Assembly: GCA_946479725.1 (NCBI GenBank)
Contig: CAMLHB010000059.1
Span: 1-11,661, forward strand
Length of the DNA: 11,661 bases
Source of the DNA: an uncultured Actinomycetes bacterium
GTDB lineage: Bacteria > Actinomycetota > Thermoleophilia > Solirubrobacterales > 70-9
Direction of reading: 5' to 3'
Part shown: piece after piece, positions 1-6,017 of the stretch
Position numbering within the stretch: the stretch's first letter is position 1
Layout: the number at the start of each line of letters is the position of its first letter
Translations under genes and position numbers: made by a program
Notes under the pieces: generated by a model
Database searches by the model: none
What the model saw: the letters and a program-made list of their open reading frames with translations, nothing else
What the model was told of the DNA's origin: nothing

Positions 1-597
1 GCCGAAGACTGGTGCCAGCAGTTCTCCAGCCACTCGATCGGCGACCTCCGCTTCGAAGGCGTCCTGCAGGTCGTTGGGCGTCATCGCGACGCGGAAGCCC
101 TTGCCGCCGCCGCCGCCCGCCGCCTTGCAGGCGACCGGATAGCCGGCTTCCTCGGCCTGCTTGCGGGCCTCGTCGAGATCCTTGGCGACCTCGGTGGAGC
201 CAGGCACGATCGGCACCCCGGCCCGCTCCATGATCTCCCGCGCCCGGGTCTTCGAGCCCATCGCTTCGATCGCCTCCGGCGGCGGCCCGATCCAGGTGAT
301 CCCGTACTCGGCGCAGGCCCGCGCCATGTCGGCGTTCTCGGCGAGGAACCCGTAGCCGGGGTGGATCCCTTCGGCGCCGGCCTCCCTGGCGGTGTCGACG
401 ATCTTCTGGATGTTCAGGTAGCTCTCGGCCGGGACCGCGGGGCCGATCAGGTAGGCCTCGTCGGCAGCGCGCACGTGGGGAGCGTCGCGGTCGATCTCCG
501 AGTAGACGGCGACCGAGGTGATGCCCATCTCCCGCAGCGTGCGGGCAACCCGGATCGCGATCTCGCCGCGGTTGGCTATGAGGACCTTCTGAAACAC
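1..597 (-). CDS. accC: Biotin carboxylase subunit of an acyl-CoA/acetyl-CoA carboxylase, 5' part only
   Basis: The visible 199 residues are the N-terminal domain and the start of the ATP-grasp domain of a biotin carboxylase, which carboxylates biotin on a carrier protein using ATP and bicarbonate. The protein opens with FQKVLIANRGEIAIRVART, followed by the family motif HPGYGFLAENAD at about residues 79-90 and the glycine-rich ATP loop GGGGGKG at 161-167. The start is a GTG at 595-597: no Shine-Dalgarno sequence precedes it, but TAGACT lies 8 bases upstream, so the mRNA may be leaderless. The gene runs off the left edge. After about residue 181 (bases 1-54) the sequence stops resembling the family, which normally continues with an EGE-FFGD-like stretch and a YLE segment; this may be an assembly-edge error. 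Propionyl-CoA carboxylase, acetyl-CoA carboxylase and pyruvate carboxylase cannot be told apart from this part. Confidence 0.9.
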   Translation of the reverse strand, partial: MFQKVLIANRGEIAIRVARTLREMGITSVAVYSEIDRDAPHVRAADEAYLIGPAVPAESYLNIQKIVDTAREAGAEGIHPGYGFLAENADMARACAEYGITWIGPPPEAIEAMGSKTRAREIMERAGVPIVPGSTEVAKDLDEARKQAEEAGYPVACKAAGGGGGKGFRVAMTPNDLQDAFEAEVADRVAGELLAPVFG

Positions 598-605
598 GGC
601 GGCGC

Positions 606-611
606 AGTCTA
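606..611 (-). promoter_or_regulatory. Candidate -10 box for leaderless accC transcript
   Basis: On the minus strand TAGACT stands 8 bases before the GTG start of the carboxylase gene and no purine-rich ribosome binding site is present between them. The layout fits a leaderless transcript. No convincing -35 box is visible. Confidence 0.3.
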
Positions 612-653
612 TTTAGGACGGCGGCAGCGATGCATGCCGCCCGTTCAGGGCTT

Positions 654-1676
654 CTATTCGCGCTTGTAGCGGCTCGCTTCGTACTCCTCCACCCAGGCCG
701 TCGAGCTGCGCCAGGTCCCATCGGCGGCCTTCGCCGCCTTCAGCCTCCCCCTCATCGCGGCCACGCGAAGCGCGTTCGCCGAGAGCTTCCCGGTCGCCAA
801 TGCCGGCAGCGGCACAAGCCGGGCCGGTCCCGCCACCGCCGGGACGACGAACTTGTAGAGGTTGTCCAGGATCGCCCGTGCGAGGAACTCCCCGAGCGGG
901 CCGAAATCCCCCTGGTCGGCACGCCGAAGGGCGGCTAGGTAACGAGCCCGGTTGCCTTTGTAGATGATCGCCGGCGGGTACCCGAGGCGGACCAGGAACA
1001 GGTTGAGGACGAGCCGGCCGGCGCGCCCGTTTCCGTCGAGGAACGGGTGGACCTGCTCGAACCTCGCGTGCAGCCTGGCCAGAGCCTCCGGGAGCTCGGC
1101 CTCGTCGACCCCGCGCAGGGCCTGGGCGTCGGCGACCCAGTCGCGGATCAGCATCGGGACCTGCGTCCAGTCGGGCGGTCGCATGCCCCCCGGAAACGGC
1201 TCGATGTCGTGTTCCCGGAAGGAACCGGGGCGCTCCTTCGCCGTCGCCTGGGGATGCGGGGCCACCTCCCAGACAGGGGTCATCGCAAGGGAATGAATCT
1301 CCCGGATCTCGGACAGGGTGATCAACTTGCCGCCGCTCCAGCCACCCGTCTGGATTCCCTGCCCGTAGACCCAGGCAGCCGCGTCGGCGTAACCGCGCAC
1401 CTCGAGGTATTCGCTCAGCTCTTTGTTGCCGACCGCCCTTCCCTCGCCGAGGAGCTGCTCGACCTGCTTGAGGACCAGCGTGTTGCCCTCGATCGCCGTC
1501 GAATGATGGGCCTCCTCGAGCCAGATGCCACGCCAGATTCCCTCTGCCTCGTCCGGAGAGGGGAGCCCTCCCAGCCGCTCGCGAAGCTCCCCGATCTGAA
1601 CTTTCAGCCGGCTGTAGACATCCGCTCGTGTGGGTCGCCCCCGGCGTGCTGGAGGCATTTTGTTTGGTTGGGGCAC
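654..1676 (-). CDS. Fic family protein (AMP-transferase) with C-terminal DNA-binding-like tail
   Basis: This 340-residue protein carries the complete Fic active-site motif HPFLDGNGRAGR at residues 210-221, whose histidine is catalytic in transferring AMP (sometimes another phosphate-containing group) to hydroxyl side chains of target proteins. It also has the inhibitory motif STAIEGN at 59-65; in this family the glutamate of that helix blocks productive ATP binding. Because the motif lies N-terminal to the Fic core, this is a class II, self-inhibited Fic. The C-terminal ~50 residues (about 288-335) include LRVAAMRGRLKAAK and a Trp-containing strand, resembling the small HTH of excisionase/MerR-like proteins, so the protein may bind DNA. 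The start is taken as GTG at 1674-1676, six bases after a TACAAT box; an internal ATG at 1656-1658 is less likely. No toxin or antitoxin partner is next to it. Cellular target unknown. Confidence 0.93.
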   Translation of the reverse strand: MPQPNKMPPARRGRPTRADVYSRLKVQIGELRERLGGLPSPDEAEGIWRGIWLEEAHHSTAIEGNTLVLKQVEQLLGEGRAVGNKELSEYLEVRGYADAAAWVYGQGIQTGGWSGGKLITLSEIREIHSLAMTPVWEVAPHPQATAKERPGSFREHDIEPFPGGMRPPDWTQVPMLIRDWVADAQALRGVDEAELPEALARLHARFEQVHPFLDGNGRAGRLVLNLFLVRLGYPPAIIYKGNRARYLAALRRADQGDFGPLGEFLARAILDNLYKFVVPAVAGPARLVPLPALATGKLSANALRVAAMRGRLKAAKAADGTWRSSTAWVEEYEASRYKRE

Positions 1677-1680
1677 AACC

Positions 1681-1744
1681 TAATTGTACCGAACAACTTC
1701 TGAATTTGTTCGGTCTCCGGCCATTTAATTGTTCCGAACAACTT
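1681..1744. promoter_or_regulatory. Operator-like array: two 19-bp direct repeats with inverted half-sites
   Basis: The sequence TAATTGTACCGAACAACTT (1681-1699) recurs as TAATTGTTCCGAACAACTT (1726-1744) with one mismatch, 45 bp apart. The right copy contains a perfect 13-bp palindrome, TTGTTC-C-GAACAA (1729-1741). A third half-site, TTGTTCGG at 1706-1713, faces CCGAACAA at 1689-1696 as an inverted repeat with a 9-base spacer. The array is clearly AT-richer than its surroundings and fills the divergent intergenic space between the Fic gene and the PHP gene, covering the fic -10 box. It looks like a cooperative repressor or activator site. The Fic protein's own C-terminal HTH-like tail is one candidate binder (inference). 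Confidence 0.7.
1683..1688 (-). promoter_or_regulatory. -10 box of the fic promoter
   Basis: The minus strand reads TACAAT (5 of 6 matches to TATAAT), followed by six bases and then the GTG start of the Fic gene. Transcription would therefore begin at or next to the start codon, giving a leaderless mRNA. The box lies inside the leftmost copy of the 19-bp operator-like repeat, so a protein bound there would compete with RNA polymerase. Confidence 0.5.
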
Positions 1745-1764
1745 TCCAGGCGGCCCCGGATAGC

Positions 1765-1770
1765 TAGTCT
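1765..1770 (+). promoter_or_regulatory. Candidate -10 box for the PHP gene
   Basis: TAGTCT stands 8 bases before the ATG of the PHP gene and no Shine-Dalgarno sequence intervenes. The spacing matches the carboxylase gene, suggesting another leaderless transcript. The right copy of the operator repeat ends 20 bases upstream, where a -35 element would be expected. Confidence 0.35.
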
Positions 1771-1778
1771 GCGCGGTC

Positions 1779-2588
1779 ATGTTGGTCGAGCTGCAGAGCC
1801 ATTCCACGGTCTCGGATGGACAGCTAGGGCCGTCCGAGGTGGTGGCTGAAGCTGCCAAAGCGGGAGTGACGACGCTGGCGCTGACCGACCACGATGCGAT
1901 TGCGGGCGTGGGTGAGGCGCAGGTGGCAGCAGAGAGGCTCGGAGTCGAGCTGGTGCCGGCGATCGAGATGTCCTGCGTCCACGAGTACGCGGAAGACCTG
2001 CACATCTGCGGCTACTGGGTCGACCTGGCGAAGATCGCGCCGGCCTGCGAGCGGGCCCAGCACGAGCGGGTGGCCCGGGCCGGGGAGATCGTCGCGAAGC
2101 TGCGCGAGCACGGCTTCGACCTCCACCTCGAGGACGCCGTGCGCGAGGCCGGCGACGCGCTCTCTATCGGCCGCCCCCACATCGCCCGCGCCGCCGGCGC
2201 GACCGGCGACCTCGGTCCCTTCTTCGAGGAGTACCTGGTGCCCGGCGCCAAGGCCTTCGTGGCGCGGAAGTGGCCGACCGCCGAGCAGGCGATCGCGCTG
2301 ATCCGCGAAGCCGGCGGCATCGCCGTCATCGCCCACCCCTACTGGGACATCTCCGAGCCGAGCGAGGTCGACGACCTGATCCGCTCGCTCAAGGCCGACG
2401 GCGTCGAGACCTACTACCCGACGCACTCCAAGGAGCAGACCGAACACCTACTCGAGCTCTGCGACGAGCTCGGCCTCGTTCCCACCGCCAGCTCCGACTA
2501 CCACGGCCCCACCCACAAGACCTTCGCCGAGTTCGCCGCCTACGACACCTACGGTCTAGGCGAGCCGCAAGTGCCGCCTCGGCCTTGA
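1779..2588 (+). CDS. PHP-domain phosphoesterase (RNase AM / nucleoside-bisphosphate phosphatase-like, YciV/TrpH family)
   Basis: The 269-residue protein has the ordered motifs of the PHP metal-dependent phosphoesterase fold: VELQSHSTVSDG at residues 3-14, LTDHD at 35-39, PAIEMS at 60-65 with Glu63, GRPHIAR at 131-137, VIAHP at 183-187 and SSDYHG at 238-243. Relatives of this size include the E. coli enzyme that trims 5' ends of RNA and removes the 3' phosphate of nucleoside 3',5'-bisphosphates, a by-product of PAPS use. That link is suggestive because a PAPS-making operon lies in this window, but the substrate is not determined. In the first motif the usual HxH is QxH (Gln6), removing one classical metal ligand. 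The length is normal and the C-terminus (AYDTYGLGEP) looks family-typical, so it is not truncated. Its last 33 bases overlap the 3' end of the convergent gene. Confidence 0.85.
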   Translation: MLVELQSHSTVSDGQLGPSEVVAEAAKAGVTTLALTDHDAIAGVGEAQVAAERLGVELVPAIEMSCVHEYAEDLHICGYWVDLAKIAPACERAQHERVARAGEIVAKLREHGFDLHLEDAVREAGDALSIGRPHIARAAGATGDLGPFFEEYLVPGAKAFVARKWPTAEQAIALIREAGGIAVIAHPYWDISEPSEVDDLIRSLKADGVETYYPTHSKEQTEHLLELCDELGLVPTASSDYHGPTHKTFAEFAAYDTYGLGEPQVPPRP

Positions 2589-2996
2589 CTCGTCTCGCTT
2601 GACAGCTCGGGCGAGCCAGGAGCCAATCCAGTCATTGAGGTCGGCGTCGGAAATCAACTCGCTTTCGATCGCCTTACCCACCTCGTCCATCTCACGCACG
2701 AGAGTGCCCGACCAGGAGAGTTCGGTCTCGGGATCCAGCAGCATTCGCATGCACGCCGAACCGACCTCCCTGCTGTCGGCGCCGAACCAACGGCCGCGGA
2801 TGATCCGCCTCCAAAGCAGCGCCGCCTCCTCTACCCGATCGGACCCGAGGCCGGCGACGGGGACGTGCCACGCCAGCCCGAGGAGGGACTCGGGAAGCGC
2901 AAGCGCCAACCTCTCCGCAGGCACGTGGAGCAGATCTTCGGCAAGCACCAGCGCATCGCCGAGGAAGAATGGCTGGAGACGCGCCCTGCTATTCAT
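2556..2996 (-). CDS. Hypothetical protein, 146 residues
   Basis: I do not recognise this protein. It has balanced composition and GC-rich third positions typical of its neighbours, whereas the opposite-strand reading is serine-rich and unnatural, so the minus-strand gene is preferred. It is predicted soluble, without signal peptide or membrane segment, largely helical, with several tryptophans (W43, W62, W70, and a DLNDWIGSWLARAVK segment near residues 123-137) and a basic C-terminus. The ATG at 2994-2996 has no obvious ribosome binding site. The stop lies inside the 3' end of the convergent PHP gene. It is divergent from the small RHH gene, with 88 bp between them, so the two may share a control region; a toxin-antitoxin or regulator-target relation is possible but unsupported by homology. 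Confidence 0.6.
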   Translation of the reverse strand: MNSRARLQPFFLGDALVLAEDLLHVPAERLALALPESLLGLAWHVPVAGLGSDRVEEAALLWRRIIRGRWFGADSREVGSACMRMLLDPETELSWSGTLVREMDEVGKAIESELISDADLNDWIGSWLARAVKRDESRPRRHLRLA

Positions 2997-3019
2997 GCTG
3001 ATCGCTGAATCGACATAGA

Positions 3020-3041
3020 GACAGATTGCTAGTTACCTGTC
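3020..3041. promoter_or_regulatory. Small inverted repeat in the divergent promoter region of the RHH gene
   Basis: GACAG (3020-3024) and CTGTC (3037-3041) form an inverted repeat with a 12-base spacer, so the arms lie on one helix face. It sits between the divergent 146-residue gene and the RHH gene. RHH proteins often bind short symmetric sites in their own promoters, so this is a weak operator candidate; five-base arms can arise by chance. Confidence 0.25.
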
Positions 3042-3068
3042 GCCTTCAGAGTATCAGGGCAAATGTGC

Positions 3069-3076
3069 TCTAATAG
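3069..3076 (+). promoter_or_regulatory. Candidate -10 region of the RHH gene
   Basis: TCTAAT (3069-3074, 5 of 6 matches to TATAAT) or the overlapping TAATAG (3071-3076) lies 8-10 bases before the ATG. TTCAGA at 3045-3050 is a possible -35 at 18-base spacing. No ribosome binding site is seen, again suggesting a leaderless mRNA. Confidence 0.4.
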
Positions 3077-3084
3077 CCGCGCTG

Positions 3085-3297
3085 ATGGCGACGAAGGTGA
3101 TGACCGTGCGGCTCTCGGAAGACCTGGCGGCAGAACTCGCCATCGTCGCCCGCACCGATGATCTCCCGGTCTCAGAGAGCGTGCGTGAGGCAATCGAACG
3201 ACACATCGCTGCTCGCCGAGCCGACAAAGACTTTCAACGGCGGCTCAAGAAGCGCGTAGAGCAAGAGCGCGAGATCGTCAACCGACTCGCGGAATAG
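3085..3297 (+). CDS. Ribbon-helix-helix (CopG/Arc-type) DNA-binding protein
   Basis: The 70-residue protein begins with the RHH strand-helix-helix pattern: KVMTVRLSEDLAAELAIVAR (residues 4-23) followed by the second helix VSESVREAIERHIAARR (about 29-45). Such proteins dimerise through the strand, which inserts into the DNA major groove, and many are antitoxins or autorepressors. The charged C-terminal extension (about 46-70) is long enough to hold a partner, but no toxin gene follows: the next gene is convergent, eight bases away. The divergent 146-residue gene is the only neighbour that could be a partner. It could equally be one of the solitary CopG-like regulators common in actinobacteria. 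Confidence 0.85.
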   Translation: MATKVMTVRLSEDLAAELAIVARTDDLPVSESVREAIERHIAARRADKDFQRRLKKRVEQEREIVNRLAE

Positions 3298-3305
3298 GCG
3301 GCGTC

Positions 3306-5366
3306 TCAGCCCGTAAACGGGTGGGTCGGGATCTTGCCGCCGGCTTCCAGCAGGTCGAAGCCATCGGGGGTGTTGAGGTGGTCGGGGCCAGTGCCGGGAT
3401 GGCCGGTGACCCCGTACTGCCAGACGATCCTCTTCGTCTTCGGGTCGATGATGACGACGCGGTGGCGGTAGTCGTCGTTGACGGCGATGTCGCCGCTCGG
3501 CAGTTCCTCAGCGAGGCTCGGGTGGTTGAGGCGGCCGTCGCCGGCTTCGGGACGGTAGGACCAGAGGATCCTGCCGGCGCGGGTGAACTCGTAGATGCCG
3601 CCGGGGTCGGCGTAATCGACAACGAGGTACTTGTTCGGGCCCAGCTGCTGCGGGTCGGAGGGATAGGAGATCGGCAGCTGCAGATTCCAGACGAGCTTGC
3701 CGGTGCGGGTGATCTCGTCGATATAAGAGCCGTTGACCTCGGAAACGAGGATGTCACCGCTGGCGAGCGGCGTGTCGCCGTTGGGCGAGCCCAGTCGGCG
3801 CGGCGGATCGTGGGTGCATTCGGCGGGGTCGCCGAATTCGCGCAGCACCTTCCTCGCCGGCGAGATAATCACGATTCGACAGTTCTGTGCGTCGGCGACG
3901 GAGACGTTGCCGTTGGCCAGGAGGTAGGCGTCGTCGGGCTCGTGCAGGTATCCCGGTTCCGAGCCGGTCTGGCCCGGGTGGCCGTAGGACCAGAGCAGCT
4001 TGCCGCTGGGGAAGGAGATCTGGACGATCCGCTCGTTCTGCTCCTCGTTGGAGATGATCTGGGTGCCGCCGTGGGTGAAGAAGGCGTCGTCGGGGAAGTA
4101 GAAGCCGCCAGGCGGCGCCGGGTGCGCTTTCGAGGGATACCGCCACAGAACCTGCTTGCGGTTGTTGACGACGATGATCCGGTTGTTGCCGCGGTCGGCG
4201 ATCATCAGCCGGCCCCGGAAGGGCGGGGCCTGCTTCGACCCGCCGGGGGTTCCGGCGGTCGCTCCGTCTTCGCCTGATCCTCGGCCCTGCGCCGAGCGCT
4301 TCTCCGGCGCCACCTTCAGGCTCAGCTTCACGATCGAGGTGAGTGCTTCCCCACTCGATCCGGTGCCGCCGATCAAGTAGGCGGATCCACCCGCGCCGGC
4401 CACGGCGCCGCCGGCGATCGGGTGCGGCAGCGGCGTGGCCGCGGTGAGCTTGCCGCTGCCGGGGTCGAAGCGCCAGCTCTTCGCGGTCGCGCCTTCGGCG
4501 CCTTCGCCGCCGAGGACGTAGATCGAGCCGCCCAGCGCGACGGCGGCAGCATGCGAGACGGGCTCGGGCAGGCGGGCGATCTGCCGCACGGTCCCCTTCG
4601 CCGGGTCGACTTCCTGGACCGCGTCGGTGGGCGCGCCGGCGCTGGTCTCGCCGCCGAAGGCGTAGATGCGGTTGCCGAGGGCCGTAACCGCCATGTAGCG
4701 CGCCGGGACTCCGAGTTCGGCGATCTGGGAGAACGAGCGCCCGTCGGCCGTCGCGAGCACAGCCGGGTCGGGATTTGTCCCGTCGTAGCCTCCGAGAACG
4801 TAGGCCCTCGATTTCACCGTCACCGCGCTGAGGTCGGAGCCGACGGCGGGCAGGTGGCCGACGACGGTGGCCGTGGCGGGGGCGGAGTGCGAGGCACTCG
4901 CCGGCAGCGACTGCACCTGGTCGGTGCTGGTTTCGGTGCCGCCGCCGAAGACGAGGACCTTGCCGTTCAGCACCGTCGCCGCCGCGTCGTGCAGCGGCCC
5001 CGCCAGCGAGCCGGCCGATTGGACCCGGCCCGAATGGTCCAGCGAAAAGATCCCTTCCACCGAAGCTTCGCTTTCGTCGAGCCCGCCGAGGATCAGCGTC
5101 CCCGCCGGGACCGCCGCCGCAGCCTCCCCCGAGATCGGCGCCGGCAATCCCTGCTCGGCTTCGGCGACCAGCACCTTCGGCGCTGCCGCGGCGTCGGCCG
5201 CGCTCGATCCACCCGAGTCCCCCGAAGACCCACCGAGCGCCCGCACCGCCAGGAACCCCACGACGAGCAGCACACCGAGGGGCAGCAACAGTCGGCGGCG
5301 GCGACGGGCACGGGACGGCAACGGCCGTCGCGCTCGCCTCGCTTCATCCGCCGGCGGTCGCTGCAC
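3306..5366 (-). CDS. Membrane-anchored double beta-propeller protein (kelch repeats plus NHL/PQQ-like repeats)
   Basis: The 686-residue protein starts with a very basic stretch (residues 9-25) and a hydrophobic segment (about 26-43, LLLPLGVLLVVGFLAVRA), an N-terminal signal anchor placing the rest outside the membrane. A Ser/Gly/Ala linker follows. Residues ~64-350 hold six kelch-type repeats, each with a GG pair after a hydrophobic strand (near 94, 140, 191, 238, 285 and 332). A linker rich in Gly, Ser and charged residues (352-383) leads to a second propeller (384-686) with six repeats of the form D/N-x-hydrophobic strand-G-[K/R]-x-[L/I]-x-W, starting with ADRGNNRIIVV (389-399). The start is GTG at 5364-5366; an in-frame stop lies 11 codons upstream, with no other start between. 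No catalytic residues are evident; ligand or protein binding at the cell surface is the likely role. The two halves may bind different partners. Confidence 0.85.
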   Translation of the reverse strand: MQRPPADEARRARRPLPSRARRRRRLLLPLGVLLVVGFLAVRALGGSSGDSGGSSAADAAAAPKVLVAEAEQGLPAPISGEAAAAVPAGTLILGGLDESEASVEGIFSLDHSGRVQSAGSLAGPLHDAAATVLNGKVLVFGGGTETSTDQVQSLPASASHSAPATATVVGHLPAVGSDLSAVTVKSRAYVLGGYDGTNPDPAVLATADGRSFSQIAELGVPARYMAVTALGNRIYAFGGETSAGAPTDAVQEVDPAKGTVRQIARLPEPVSHAAAVALGGSIYVLGGEGAEGATAKSWRFDPGSGKLTAATPLPHPIAGGAVAGAGGSAYLIGGTGSSGEALTSIVKLSLKVAPEKRSAQGRGSGEDGATAGTPGGSKQAPPFRGRLMIADRGNNRIIVVNNRKQVLWRYPSKAHPAPPGGFYFPDDAFFTHGGTQIISNEEQNERIVQISFPSGKLLWSYGHPGQTGSEPGYLHEPDDAYLLANGNVSVADAQNCRIVIISPARKVLREFGDPAECTHDPPRRLGSPNGDTPLASGDILVSEVNGSYIDEITRTGKLVWNLQLPISYPSDPQQLGPNKYLVVDYADPGGIYEFTRAGRILWSYRPEAGDGRLNHPSLAEELPSGDIAVNDDYRHRVVIIDPKTKRIVWQYGVTGHPGTGPDHLNTPDGFDLLEAGGKIPTHPFTG

Positions 5367-5408
5367 CCGACAAGGATGACCCGGAGAGCTGAACCCTGCC
5401 TAAACGAA

Positions 5409-5436
5409 GAGGGGGCGGGATCTCTCCCGCCCCCTC
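5409..5436 (-). terminator. Rho-independent-type terminator after the sulfate operon
   Basis: A perfect 12-bp stem, GAGGGGGCGGGA (5409-5420) pairing with TCCCGCCCCCTC (5425-5436), encloses a 4-base loop. On the minus strand it begins 23 bases after the APS kinase stop and is followed by a weak T-rich stretch (TTCGTTTA). It would end the sir-cysH-sat-cysC transcript and insulate the kelch gene, whose start lies 42 bases further on. Confidence 0.85.
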
Positions 5437-5459
5437 GAAGATGCTCCTGGAGCGAAGGC

Positions 5460-6011
5460 TCAGGCGGCGGCCGGCTCCGGGATCAGGCCCCGCTGCTCGA
5501 GGTAGGCCAGCAGCTTCTCGGCCGACTCCTCGGGGGACTCGCTCTCGGTGTGGCAGACGAACTCGGGGTTCTCCGGGGCCTCGTAGGGGTCGGAGACGCC
5601 GGTGAATTCCTTGATCTCGCCGGAAAACGCTTTCGCGTAGAGACCCTTGACGTCGCGCTCGGCGCAGGTGTCGACCGAAGCCTCGACGTAGACCTCGACG
5701 AAGCGGTCGCCCATCAGCTGACGGGCCTCGTTGCGGATCTCCGCGTAGGGGGAGATCGCCGCGGTGATCACCGGCACGCCGTTGCGGCTGAGCAGGTCGG
5801 CGACGAAGGCGATGCGACGGATGTTGGTGTCGCGGTCCTCCTTCGAGAAGCCGAGTCCCTTGGAGAGGTTTTCGCGGACGACGTCGCCGTCGAGGATCTC
5901 CAGCTTCGAGCCGCGCTCGCGCAGGTGTCCCTCCAGCACTCGGGAAATCGTCGTCTTGCCGGCTCCGGAGAGTCCGGTGAACCAGAGGGTGAAGCCCTTC
6001 TCACCAGCCAT
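5460..6011 (-). CDS. cysC: Adenylylsulfate (APS) kinase
   Basis: The 183-residue protein phosphorylates APS at the 3' position with ATP, giving PAPS. It shows the P-loop GLSGAGKTT (residues 14-22), the DGD motif (41-43), the NIRRIAFVADLL helix after GLGFSKEDRDT, ISPYAEIRNEAR (86-97) and the lid-region signature FTGVSDPYEAPENPE (135-149), in the usual order and at the usual length. Its ATG is six bases after the sat stop, with an AAGGAGG sequence in the last codons of sat. It is the last gene before the terminator. PAPS could feed sulfotransferases, or the downstream reductase if that enzyme accepts it. Confidence 0.97.
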   Translation of the reverse strand: MAGEKGFTLWFTGLSGAGKTTISRVLEGHLRERGSKLEILDGDVVRENLSKGLGFSKEDRDTNIRRIAFVADLLSRNGVPVITAAISPYAEIRNEARQLMGDRFVEVYVEASVDTCAERDVKGLYAKAFSGEIKEFTGVSDPYEAPENPEFVCHTESESPEESAEKLLAYLEQRGLIPEPAAA

Positions 6012-6017
6012 GCTTTG

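Noticed and set aside
1604..2005. A 133-codon minus-strand frame across the fic/PHP intergenic region
   Set aside because: It runs through the operator array and antisense to the PHP start, with low-quality composition; no protein family recognised.
2599..3018. A 139-codon plus-strand frame opposite the 146-residue gene
   Set aside because: Serine/arginine-rich composition and poorer codon usage than the minus-strand reading; it looks like a shadow.
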